Of a stretch of 64,000 nucleotides of DNA, positions 16,239 to 23,860 are shown in pieces (within the stretch, counting starts at the first letter, position 1; every line of letters starts with the position of its first letter). The DNA lies in NCBI GenBank assembly GCA_050916095.1, contig CP050901.1:806001-870000 (forward strand), written 5' to 3'. The DNA comes from JANPCX01 sp050916095. GTDB lineage: Bacteria; Pseudomonadota; Gammaproteobacteria; Burkholderiales; Burkholderiaceae_C. The notes beneath the pieces are model-generated. The model saw nothing but the letters and a program-made list of their open reading frames with translations. It did not search any database and had not been told where the DNA came from. Position numbers and translations under genes: made by a program.

Positions 16239-19016
16239 GTGAACAGCTCATTTACTTTTCGATTCTGTGTTGTGGCTTTGACATGCGCTTTGGTTGTGGG
16301 CTGCAGCGGTGGTGAAGACCCTGACAAACTCGTCGCTTCGGCCAAAGAGTATCTGCAAAAGAACGACTCCAAGGCAGCCGTCATCCAGCTGAAGAACGCG
16401 CTTCAGCAAAAGCCCGAGATGGGCGAAGCGCGTTTTCTGCTCGGAAAGGCCATGCTGGACAGTGGTGATGCCCCATCGGCCAGTATCGAGTTGCGCAAAG
16501 CCCTCGATTTGAAGTACTCCCCTGAGGACGTTGTTCCTTTGCTCGCCCGTTCAATGGTTCTCGAAGGGCAAGCGACCAAAACGATCGAGCTTTACGCGGC
16601 CACCCAACTCACCGACCCCCAGCGCCAGGCGGAGTTAAAAACAGCCCTCGCCAGTGCCTATGCCATGGGGCGTGATCTGCCTAAAGCCCAAGCGTCGGTA
16701 GCCAGTGCTTTGCAGTTGGCTCCCAAGTTGGTCTCTGCCTTGTTGATGCAAGCTCGGTTAACTGCGTCCGCACGCGATTTTGATGGTGCCTTGGGTCAAA
16801 TAGACAAACTGCTTGAGGAGTTCCCTTCTGAGGTAGAGGCATGGCAACTCAAGGGTGATTTGCTCGCGGCAGCAAAAGCTGACGCCACCGGTGCTTTGGC
16901 CGCCTACCGAAAAGTGCTGGAGTTGCGCCCCGAAGGCCTGTCTGCACTCGCAGGCATTGTGGCGGTTCACCTGTCGAAAGATGATTTGGCTGCCGCTGAG
17001 GCTGCGCTTGAATCATTGAAGAAAATCCAGCCCAAGCATCCGCAGACTCTTTATTTCACCGCCCAGCTCGCGTTTCAAAAACGCGACTACAAAGCGGCTA
17101 AGGAGTTGTTACCCGCTTTGTTGGCTGCTGGCCCAGAAAACGCCCGGGTTCTGCAATTGGCGGGTGCCACTGAGCTGTATGGGGATGGGTCCTTGGCTCA
17201 GGCTGAGATCCACCTGAGCAAAGTTTTGCACACCGCACCGAATGTGGTGCTTGCCCGTCGGATGCTGGTTCAAACCTATTTGCGTAGCGGCCAGAGCGCC
17301 AAAGCCTTGACCACGTTGGAGCCGCTGCTGTCGCTGGACAAACCGGATGCCCAGGCACTGGCTTTTGCGGGCGAAGCCCACTTGCAATCTGGCAACGCGG
17401 CCAAGGCCGAGAGTTATTTTGCGCAAGCGGCCAAGATCAATCCAGGCGACGCTCGCAGCCGCACGGTATTGGCTTTGGCGCAGTTGTCTCGTGGTGCGGG
17501 TGACGTTGCCTTCGGCGAGTTGCAAAGCATTGCTGAATCTGACAAGGGAGCCACAGCCGACCTCGCGCTGATCAGCGCGTTCATGCGCCGCAATGAGTTA
17601 GATCGTGCACTCAAAGCCATTGACGACCTCGAAAAGAAGCAGCCCGATAAACCTTTGGCCGCCAACCTGCGAGGGCGTGTGCATCTTGCCCGCAAGGATG
17701 TTGCGGCGGCGAGGCAGAGTTTCGAGAAAGCGTTGACCATCGACCCCGCTTTTTTCCCCGCAGCCTCTAGCCTTGCGGCCTTAGATTTGGGCGACAAAAA
17801 GCCGGATGACGCCAAAAAGCGCTTTGAAGCCATGGTGGTGCGTGACCCTAAAAACGCCCAGGCCTTGTTGGCGCTGGTTGGTTTGAAGGCTGGAAGTGGC
17901 GCAACAAAAGATGAAATCACTGCGTCGCTCAAGAAGGTCGTTGACACCATTCCCGACCAAGTACCGCCGCGCTTGGTATTGGTAGATCACTATTTGTCCT
18001 TGAAGGAATTCAAACAGGCGGCCGTGGCAGCCCAAGAAGCGGTAACCAAGTTCCCTGAACGGGTCGAAGTTTTGGAAGCTTTGGGACGTGCGCAGTTGGC
18101 GTCAGGCGACTTGAACCAGGCGAGCAAGACGTTCAACAACCTGGCCAGCTTGCAGCCAAATTCAGCGTTGCCCCATCTTCGTATGGCTGAAGTCCATATG
18201 GCGGAGCAGAAACCCGATGCGGCAGCTCAGAGTCTTAAACGCGCCTTGGTCATCACGCCAGATTTGCTTGCCGCGCAAAATGCTTTGGTCCGTTTGGACA
18301 GCAATGCAGGGCGCGTTAAAGAGGCCCTGCTCATGGCCAAAACGGTTCAAAAGCAACGCCCGGATGAGGCCATTGGCTACCTCCTTGAAGGCGACATCGA
18401 GGCCAAACGCAAGTCGTGGGACGTCGCAATCGCTGCATATCGTGAGGGGCTCAAGAAAGTTCCTTCTGCAGAATTGGCAACCAAGTTGCACGCCCTGTTC
18501 CGAGCCGCGGGCAAAAGTGGTGAGGCCGATAGGTTTGCTGCCGGTTGGATCAAGGAGCGTCCCAATGATGTGGCCTTCGAGTTTTACCTCGGTGATCTGG
18601 CCGTTCTCTCCAAAGACTATCCAGTTGCTGAAGCCAAGTACAAACGGGTACTCCAGGTGCAACCTGACAATCCTACCGCGTTGAATAATCTCGCTTGGGT
18701 CAGCTCCAAGCTCAAACGAGATGGCGCTTTGGCTTACGCGGAGAAGGCCGATTCTCTGAGGCCCAATCAACCGGCATTCTTGGACACACTGGCGATGGTG
18801 CAATCCGAGGCTGGGCAGCACGCCAAAGCCATAGAAACGCAGAAGAAAGCACTTTCTTTCCGACCTGATGATCCGATTTTCCGCTTGGGATTGGCGCGCA
18901 TTTATGTTGCGGCAGGCGAAAAAGCGCTTGCCAAGCCAGAGCTTGAGACACTTCGTAAGCTGGGCAACAGTTTTTCAGGACAGGACGAAGTGGGTGAGTT
19001 GTTGGCTAAGTTGTGA
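16239..19016 (+). CDS. prsT: PEP-CTERM system TPR lipoprotein PrsT
   Basis: A 925-residue outer-membrane-type lipoprotein built almost wholly of tetratricopeptide repeats. The signal peptide ends in ALVVGC, a lipobox whose cysteine would be lipidated, followed by SGGEDPDKLVASAKEYLQ. More than twenty helical pairs with TPR spacing follow, for example AAVIQLKNALQQKPEMGEAR and the carboxyl-terminal NPTALNNLAWVSSKL. GTG 16239 is chosen because AAAAGG lies eight bases upstream and the signal peptide begins there (VNSSFTFRF); an earlier in-frame GTG at 16197 lacks this. The role in the exosortase system is structural, likely linked to polysaccharide export or protein sorting. It lies downstream of prsR in the same orientation. 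Confidence 0.94.
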   Translation: MNSSFTFRFCVVALTCALVVGCSGGEDPDKLVASAKEYLQKNDSKAAVIQLKNALQQKPEMGEARFLLGKAMLDSGDAPSASIELRKALDLKYSPEDVVPLLARSMVLEGQATKTIELYAATQLTDPQRQAELKTALASAYAMGRDLPKAQASVASALQLAPKLVSALLMQARLTASARDFDGALGQIDKLLEEFPSEVEAWQLKGDLLAAAKADATGALAAYRKVLELRPEGLSALAGIVAVHLSKDDLAAAEAALESLKKIQPKHPQTLYFTAQLAFQKRDYKAAKELLPALLAAGPENARVLQLAGATELYGDGSLAQAEIHLSKVLHTAPNVVLARRMLVQTYLRSGQSAKALTTLEPLLSLDKPDAQALAFAGEAHLQSGNAAKAESYFAQAAKINPGDARSRTVLALAQLSRGAGDVAFGELQSIAESDKGATADLALISAFMRRNELDRALKAIDDLEKKQPDKPLAANLRGRVHLARKDVAAARQSFEKALTIDPAFFPAASSLAALDLGDKKPDDAKKRFEAMVVRDPKNAQALLALVGLKAGSGATKDEITASLKKVVDTIPDQVPPRLVLVDHYLSLKEFKQAAVAAQEAVTKFPERVEVLEALGRAQLASGDLNQASKTFNNLASLQPNSALPHLRMAEVHMAEQKPDAAAQSLKRALVITPDLLAAQNALVRLDSNAGRVKEALLMAKTVQKQRPDEAIGYLLEGDIEAKRKSWDVAIAAYREGLKKVPSAELATKLHALFRAAGKSGEADRFAAGWIKERPNDVAFEFYLGDLAVLSKDYPVAEAKYKRVLQVQPDNPTALNNLAWVSSKLKRDGALAYAEKADSLRPNQPAFLDTLAMVQSEAGQHAKAIETQKKALSFRPDDPIFRLGLARIYVAAGEKALAKPELETLRKLGNSFSGQDEVGELLAKL

Positions 19017-19082
19017 ACTTGGCCACGGATGATCTCCGATCGCTGAGGGATTGAAAGTGCCCAAGGTTGTCGGAGGAGCTTA

Positions 19083-19099
19083 CACTTTTGCTTCAAGTG
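19083..19099. promoter_or_regulatory. Dyad CACTT-N7-AAGTG, possible activator site
   Basis: CACTT (19083-19087) and AAGTG (19095-19099) are perfect inverted half sites; another AAAGTG lies at 19054-19059. The dyad centre is about 76 bases upstream of the -24 GG of the sigma-54 element, a fitting distance for an enhancer-binding protein such as PrsR. No PrsR site is known to me for comparison. Confidence 0.3.
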
Positions 19100-19165
19100 G
19101 CTCTTTAAAGATCGACCGCGAAAAAAATCTCAATCAAATCATTGACTTGGGACATTTTTATAAAG

Positions 19166-19181
19166 CGGCTCAATTCTTGCT
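19166..19181 (+). promoter_or_regulatory. Candidate sigma-54 promoter of the Tat/HPr-rel-A cassette
   Basis: CGGCTCAATTCTTGCT has GG (19167-19168) and GC (19179-19180) separated by exactly 10 bases, with GGC at -24 and a full TTGCT at -12. Transcription would start near 19192, about 94 bases before the GTG of the next gene. This is the best sigma-54 match I noticed in the window and lies just after prsK-prsR-prsT. Confidence 0.55.
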
Positions 19182-19285
19182 TCTGCAACAAGCTATGCGG
19201 CTGTTGCTTGCAGTTGAGATCGGAGGTGCGCCCTTGTATCTGCTGCCTCCAAGAAGCTTAAAAAATATCGTAAAAAGGTGATGAC

Positions 19286-19978
19286 GTGACCGAAGGCGAA
19301 AAATCCATTCCATCCGAGTCCAGCCCGATCCCGGCTGTTGTCTCGCCAGACGAGCAGGCTGCAAAGCATCTGACCAGCCGTCGCCGCCTGATCAAATTGG
19401 GTGGCGCTGTTGCCCCAGTAGCCTTGACCTTGACCAGCCGTCCCGTGATGGCGTGGCATTGCAACACCACCTCTGCATGGGGTTCGGCACAGATTAATCC
19501 GAATCAGAGCACAACTGCACGCAACAAGAAAAACGAGCTGCCCAACGAAACCTGGACGATTGACAACTGGAAGCACAACTCCAGTCGCGCTGGGCTGCCG
19601 AGTCCCTGGACAGCTTTGGGACAGTCGTTTGGAGTGCACATTCAAACGAACAATCCCAGTGGTGAAAACTACTACCAGAATTTCACGGCTGCATGGCTAT
19701 TTGCTTCCGTCGGTTTGCCCACTGGAATTGGGGCCAACGACAAACTCTGGGACAGGATTTGTAACGGCTCACAGTGGCAGAAGTACATGATCGTCGCCCG
19801 CATGAACACCAGGCTCATTCACAACGTGAAGAGCTGTTTGACATCATCTACTTATGTGGATGAATTGAGTTTGATGGCCACTGGCACGTATAAACCCAAT
19901 CACTTGGGCGGTGTTGTTTGGAACCAGCACATGATCATGCAGTATCTGGAGCAAAACTGGATTGTTCGCGAGGCATAA
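19286..19978 (+). CDS. Tat-signal protein of unknown function heading the HPr-rel-A cassette
   Basis: A 230-residue protein not recognised by function. After a 30-residue hydrophilic lead comes the twin-arginine motif SRRRLIKLGG (31-40), a short hydrophobic core AVAPVALTL (41-49) and RPVMA (52-56), so cleavage after VMA and export of a folded 174-residue domain is expected. The mature part begins WHCNTTSAWGS with a single near-terminal cysteine (59) and is rich in Asn, Trp and Thr. It has no PEP-CTERM motif and no carboxyl-terminal anchor. GTG 19286 follows AAAAAGGTGATGAC; the ATG at 19281 is out of use because it reads ATG-ACG-TGA. It lies 18 bases before the PqqD-like gene. It may be the substrate or effector of that modification set, which is inference. 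Confidence 0.75.
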   Translation: MTEGEKSIPSESSPIPAVVSPDEQAAKHLTSRRRLIKLGGAVAPVALTLTSRPVMAWHCNTTSAWGSAQINPNQSTTARNKKNELPNETWTIDNWKHNSSRAGLPSPWTALGQSFGVHIQTNNPSGENYYQNFTAAWLFASVGLPTGIGANDKLWDRICNGSQWQKYMIVARMNTRLIHNVKSCLTSSTYVDELSLMATGTYKPNHLGGVVWNQHMIMQYLEQNWIVREA

Positions 19979-19996
19979 CGCGGCCTTTGCCCATCG

Positions 19997-20338
19997 ATGA
20001 TTGCCACGGTGTCTGCAATGGCCACCTTGGCAAATGCCGAATCCGCGTTTTGGTACGCTCCTGAGGGCCGGACGCTCTTGGTTCGGCAGTGGGAAGAAGA
20101 GGCGCTGTGCGTTGTCTACCACCCTCTAAACGGTGACACGCATCTGCTGGATGCTTTGCCAGCCGAGCTCTTGCGTTTGTTGACTGACAAGGCCTACACC
20201 TCCTCTGAGCTTCTCGCCGATTTGAGTGATGTTTTCGCCGATGTGGATGCCCAGCAAGCGGCAGATTCGCTCGAACGCAGCTTGGCTACACTGCGCGAGA
20301 TGGGCTTGATTCAAGCCGTCTCAAACGCCTCAATTTGA
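19997..20338 (+). CDS. PqqD-like peptide chaperone, HPr-rel-A system
   Basis: A 113-residue protein of the PqqD/RiPP-recognition-element superfamily, matching the type associated with HprK-related kinase A. The typical pattern is visible: CVVYHPLNGDTHLLDALPAE (38-57, a beta-hairpin with the conserved NGDTHLLD turn), then a helix LLRLLTDKAYTSSEL and a winged-helix-like tail ending LREMGLIQ. Such domains bind leader peptides and hand them to modifying enzymes. The TGA overlaps the TTG start of the next gene (TTGA). ATG 19997 is used; ATG 20018 is an alternative. Its substrate is not known; the Tat-signal protein just upstream is the obvious candidate. Confidence 0.8.
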   Translation: MIATVSAMATLANAESAFWYAPEGRTLLVRQWEEEALCVVYHPLNGDTHLLDALPAELLRLLTDKAYTSSELLADLSDVFADVDAQQAADSLERSLATLREMGLIQAVSNASI

Positions 20339-21255
20339 AAGTTTCTGATTTATTACCCGGGCAGCTGTCCGAGCTGCTGCGAAACGGCGACCTGTTGCTG
20401 AACCTCGCGCCATTTGTGGCACGACTGCACTGTGATGTGCCCTCGGTCGCAAACCACATCGCACTTTTGTATCCTGATTTCGAGTGTTTGGAAGAGACGG
20501 CGTTTGCCGACTTTCACGTACAAGTTTTGCGCGAACCCGGTTTGCGGCGTTGGTACAAACCTCAGGCGCGTTTTTACTTTGACGGGCAAGCCTCGTTCAC
20601 ACCGCTACCGGCCGAGCAAGGCATTGCGATGATTGAATGGGGATTGAATTGGTGCGTCGCAGCTCACGCCCATCAATACCTGGTGATTCATGCGGCAGTG
20701 ATTGAGAAAAACGGCGTCACTGTGGTCATGCCTGCGCCGCCCGGCTCAGGTAAAAGCACCTTGTGTGCGGGGCTCGTTCACTGCGGCTGGCGTTTGTTGT
20801 CCGACGAGCTGGGGCTCTACGATTTGGAGACCGGTCTGATATACGGCATGGCCCGTCCCGTGAACCTGAAGAATGCGTCCATCGACGTTATTCAGCGGTT
20901 CGCGCCCGAGGCCGTGTTGACACCACCTGTTCCAGACACCACCAAAGGCACCGTCGCCCTGATGCGCCCACCCAAGGAAAGCGTGGTTCGACGCGCCGAG
21001 CCCGCCCGTGTGTCCTGCGTGGTACTGCCTCGCTATGAGCGCGGTAGTAGCGCCACATTGGAGCGGCACAGTCCAGCACGCACCTTCCACCTGTTAGCGG
21101 AGCAATCCTTCAACTACGACATTCAAGGGGTGCGTGGTTTTGAGGCCGTCGCGAACTTGATCGATCAGGCGCGTTGTTATCAATTCACCTACAGCGACCT
21201 GAACGATGCACGTGCGAGATTTGACGCTTTGGTGCAGGAGTGCCTGCATGGCTGA
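20335..21255 (+). CDS. HprK-related kinase A
   Basis: A 306-residue P-loop protein related to HPr(Ser) kinase/phosphorylase. HAAV (119-122) opens the nucleotide domain, PAPPGSGKST (133-142) is the Walker A loop, LLSDELG (155-161) contains the Asp-Glu that parallels the HprK SDD motif, and ARPVNLKN (173-180) is the conserved arginine-proline loop. The first 110 residues replace the HprK regulatory domain. The start is TTG 20335, overlapping the PqqD-like stop (TTGA). No HPr or PTS gene is nearby, so it is unlikely to phosphorylate HPr. Related kinases in lasso-peptide clusters phosphorylate a peptide, so protein or peptide phosphorylation of a cassette member is plausible. Confidence 0.85.
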   Translation: MKVSDLLPGQLSELLRNGDLLLNLAPFVARLHCDVPSVANHIALLYPDFECLEETAFADFHVQVLREPGLRRWYKPQARFYFDGQASFTPLPAEQGIAMIEWGLNWCVAAHAHQYLVIHAAVIEKNGVTVVMPAPPGSGKSTLCAGLVHCGWRLLSDELGLYDLETGLIYGMARPVNLKNASIDVIQRFAPEAVLTPPVPDTTKGTVALMRPPKESVVRRAEPARVSCVVLPRYERGSSATLERHSPARTFHLLAEQSFNYDIQGVRGFEAVANLIDQARCYQFTYSDLNDARARFDALVQECLHG

Positions 21256-22426
21256 ATCCATGAACACGGCGCTTGATGAGCGGCAGTTGATTCGCCAGGC
21301 CGTGCTCGCGCCCAAAGACACTTTGAATTTCTACCCTCGTCAATGGGACTTGTTGATCCGCCAAGGTCGCCGTGCGAGTTTGTTGGCACGATTGGCCCAT
21401 GAATTGGAAGCTGCTGGTTGTATGGGCGCTGTGCCGGTCGCACCAGCCCATCATCTGCGCTCGGCGCAGCAAGTGGCGTGTCGCCAAGCTATTGCGGTGC
21501 GCTGGGAAGTGGGCTGTATCCAAACCGCACTGCGCGATGTTGGCGTGCCCGTCACCTTACTCAAAGGCGCGGCTTATTTGATGGCGGGCCTGCCGCATGC
21601 GGCGGGCAGAATTTTTTCTGATGTCGATATTCTGGTTCCAAAATCTGCGGTTGCAGAAGTTGAAAGCGCGTTGATGCTCAGCGGTTGGCAGCATGGTGAG
21701 GTCACAGCCTATGACCAGCGCTACTACCGCCAGTGGATGCACGAGATTCCACCCATGACCCATGTGCGGCGTGGCACCACCATCGATGTGCACCACACCA
21801 TCTTGCCGGACACCGCGCGCATCAAGGTCAACACCCCCGCGCTGTTCCAAGGCATAGCGCCACTTCCCGATCACCCAGGCATCTATGTGTTGGCCCCGGT
21901 GGACATGCTCCTGCACAGCGCCACGCATTTGTTCCACGAAGGCGAGTTTGAAAACGGCCTGCGCGATCTGTTTGACCTCGACGGCTTGTTGCGCCACTTT
22001 GGCAAGGAGCCAGATTTTTGGTCTGCCTTGGTGCCTCGCGCCATCGTCTTGGGTTTGACCGGGCCCTTGTTCTACGCCTTGCGGTACACCCGTTTGTGGT
22101 TGAACACCCCCGTGCCGCAGGAGGTTTTAGCCGCAGCGCAAGAGGCCACCCATGCGCCCGCTTGGCGACAGCCACTGATGGACGCCTGTTATGCCCACGT
22201 GCTGCGTCCCATGCACCCGAGCAGCGAGTTGCCGATGTCGGGATTGGCGCGGGTGGCGCTTTATGCGCGGTCACACTGGTTGCGCATGCCGCTGCACCTA
22301 CTGACGCTGCACCTGGCCCGCAAAGCGGTGGTGCGCCCCAAGCCACCCGAACCACCGGCCACTCCCATTGACGAAGCCAAACAAGCGTTGGAGGCGACCA
22401 GGCCGGGTCAACTCACCCGACCATAG
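21248..22426 (+). CDS. Nucleotidyltransferase-fold protein (NTP_transf_5 type), HPr-rel-A system
   Basis: A 392-residue protein with the Pol-beta-like minimal nucleotidyltransferase core: LLKGAAYLMAG (104-114) followed by RIFSDVDILV (121-130), where the DxD pair should bind metal. The rest is mostly helical. NTP_transf_5 proteins occur with HprK-like kinases and PqqD-like proteins in lasso peptide and exosortase neighbourhoods; the transferred nucleotide and acceptor are unknown. ATG 21248 overlaps the kinase stop (ATG within the last codons) and is preferred over ATG 21206. The carboxyl end overlaps the convergent manC gene by 19 bases. It is the last gene of the cassette. Confidence 0.82.
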   Translation: MAESMNTALDERQLIRQAVLAPKDTLNFYPRQWDLLIRQGRRASLLARLAHELEAAGCMGAVPVAPAHHLRSAQQVACRQAIAVRWEVGCIQTALRDVGVPVTLLKGAAYLMAGLPHAAGRIFSDVDILVPKSAVAEVESALMLSGWQHGEVTAYDQRYYRQWMHEIPPMTHVRRGTTIDVHHTILPDTARIKVNTPALFQGIAPLPDHPGIYVLAPVDMLLHSATHLFHEGEFENGLRDLFDLDGLLRHFGKEPDFWSALVPRAIVLGLTGPLFYALRYTRLWLNTPVPQEVLAAAQEATHAPAWRQPLMDACYAHVLRPMHPSSELPMSGLARVALYARSHWLRMPLHLLTLHLARKAVVRPKPPEPPATPIDEAKQALEATRPGQLTRP

Positions 22427-23856
22427 GTGTCTTCAAAACGAACGATGTCGTCTTCGCCCAAATAGCTGCCCGACTGCACCTCGATGATTTCGAGCGGCAC
22501 TTTGCCGGGATTGGCCAGGCGGTGCACCTGGCCCACAGGAATGTAGGTGCTTTGGTTTTCGGTGAGCAACAGCACTTGGTCGCCATTGGTGACCTCAGCC
22601 GTGCCGGTGACAACGATCCAATGCTCCGCCCTGTGGTGGTGTTTCTGCAAACTCAAACTCGCCCCGGGTTTGACCATGATGCGTTTGACTTGAAAGCGCG
22701 AGCCCGAGTCAATGCTGTCGTACCAACCCCAAGGCCGGTGCACTTGGCGGTGCAGGGTTTGTTCGCTGCGACCGGAGTTTTGCAGCTGCCCGACGATGTG
22801 TTTGACTTCTTGGCTGCGGCTGCGCGGGGCCACCATCACGGCGTCGGGTGTTTCCACAATCACGACATCGTGCAGGCCGATGGCACCCACGAGGCGGCTG
22901 GTGGCGTGGATCAGGCTGTTCTGACAATCATGCAAGAGCGCGTCACCGACGGAGCCATTGCCCTGAGCGTCTTTGCTGGCCACCTGCCAGACGGCATCCC
23001 ACGCACCGAGGTCGGACCAGCCTGCGTTCAACGGCACCATGCGCAAATCAAATTCCGGCACGGCGGGGCATTTCTCCATGACGGCGTAGTCCACAGACTC
23101 TGAAGGCACGGCGGCAAACTCGGCTTTGCCCGGACGGATGAAACTCGTGTCCGCGCCTCGCGCGTTCCACGCCGCTTGCGTGGCGGCCAGGATGTCGGGT
23201 CGAAACTTCGCCAACGCTTTCAGCCAGACGGACGCCTTCACCACGAACATGCCGCTGTTCCAGTAGTAGTGGCCATCGTCCACATAACGTTGCGCGGTCG
23301 CGGCATCCGGCTTTTCGACAAACTCTGCCACCTTCTGCGGCCCCGAGGTTTCGCCCTGGGCACGGATGTAGCCGAAGCCGGTTTCCGGACGATCCGGTTG
23401 GATGCCCAAAATCACAATGGAGCCTTGAGCCGCTTGCTGGACGGCATCGCGAACAGCATTGGTGAAAGCGGTCTCGTCGGTCACAGTTTGGTCAGCGGGC
23501 GTGACGACCAGCACCGGGTCACCAAACGCTGCTTGGGCGTGCAAGGCGGCCAAGGTCATCGCTGGTGCGGTGTTGCGGCCCATCGGTTCCAGCAACAGCT
23601 GCGCTTGCGTTTGTTGCAACTCGCGCAGCTGATCAAGGGCCAAAAAGCGATGCTCCTCATTGCCCACGACACAAGGTGTGAGCACCTGAATGTCGTTTTT
23701 GGCAACCGAGGCCAAACGCTGCGCCGCTTGTTGGAACAAACTTTGGTTGCCCTGCAGAATCAAAAACTGTTTGGGGTACTGAGCGCGCGACAGCGGCCAC
23801 AGCCGCGTGCCGCTGCCGCCAGCCATGATGACGGGGAGAACTGTAACTGGGTTCAT
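22408..23856 (-). CDS. manC: Mannose-1-phosphate guanylyltransferase / mannose-6-phosphate isomerase
   Basis: A 482-residue bifunctional type II phosphomannose isomerase/GDP-mannose pyrophosphorylase (ManC/AlgA/XanB). The amino domain starts VLPVIMAGGSGTRLWPLSR (7-25), with the pyrophosphorylase signature and FVEKPD in the middle. The carboxyl cupin domain has RPWGWYDSID and PGASLSLQKHHHRAEHW (metal histidines of the isomerase). It makes GDP-mannose for exopolysaccharide. ATG 23856, four bases after the galE stop, fits the conserved start; ATG 23877 would overlap galE. It shares 19 bases at its end with the convergent nucleotidyltransferase gene, leaving no room for a terminator between them. 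Confidence 0.95.
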   Translation of the reverse strand: MNPVTVLPVIMAGGSGTRLWPLSRAQYPKQFLILQGNQSLFQQAAQRLASVAKNDIQVLTPCVVGNEEHRFLALDQLRELQQTQAQLLLEPMGRNTAPAMTLAALHAQAAFGDPVLVVTPADQTVTDETAFTNAVRDAVQQAAQGSIVILGIQPDRPETGFGYIRAQGETSGPQKVAEFVEKPDAATAQRYVDDGHYYWNSGMFVVKASVWLKALAKFRPDILAATQAAWNARGADTSFIRPGKAEFAAVPSESVDYAVMEKCPAVPEFDLRMVPLNAGWSDLGAWDAVWQVASKDAQGNGSVGDALLHDCQNSLIHATSRLVGAIGLHDVVIVETPDAVMVAPRSRSQEVKHIVGQLQNSGRSEQTLHRQVHRPWGWYDSIDSGSRFQVKRIMVKPGASLSLQKHHHRAEHWIVVTGTAEVTNGDQVLLLTENQSTYIPVGQVHRLANPGKVPLEIIEVQSGSYLGEDDIVRFEDTYGRVS

Positions 23857-23860
23857 CGGA

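Larger units (their letters stand above)
19017..19285 (+). other. Regulatory region upstream of the Tat-protein/HPr-rel-A cassette
   Basis: These 269 bases carry no gene. They hold a dyad CACTT-N7-AAGTG at 19083-19099, a further AAAGTG at 19054-19059, and a sigma-54-type element at 19166-19181. The A+T content is clearly higher than in the flanking genes, which fits a promoter region. Confidence 0.55.

Noticed and set aside
19286..19978. Tat-signal protein as a PEP-CTERM exosortase substrate
   Set aside because: The carboxyl end (NWIVREA) lacks the VPEP motif, hydrophobic helix and basic tail.
19997..22426. Complete lasso peptide cluster
   Set aside because: PqqD-like, HprK-like and NTP_transf_5 genes are present, but no B2-type protease, no asparagine-synthetase-like cyclase and no short precursor gene were found.
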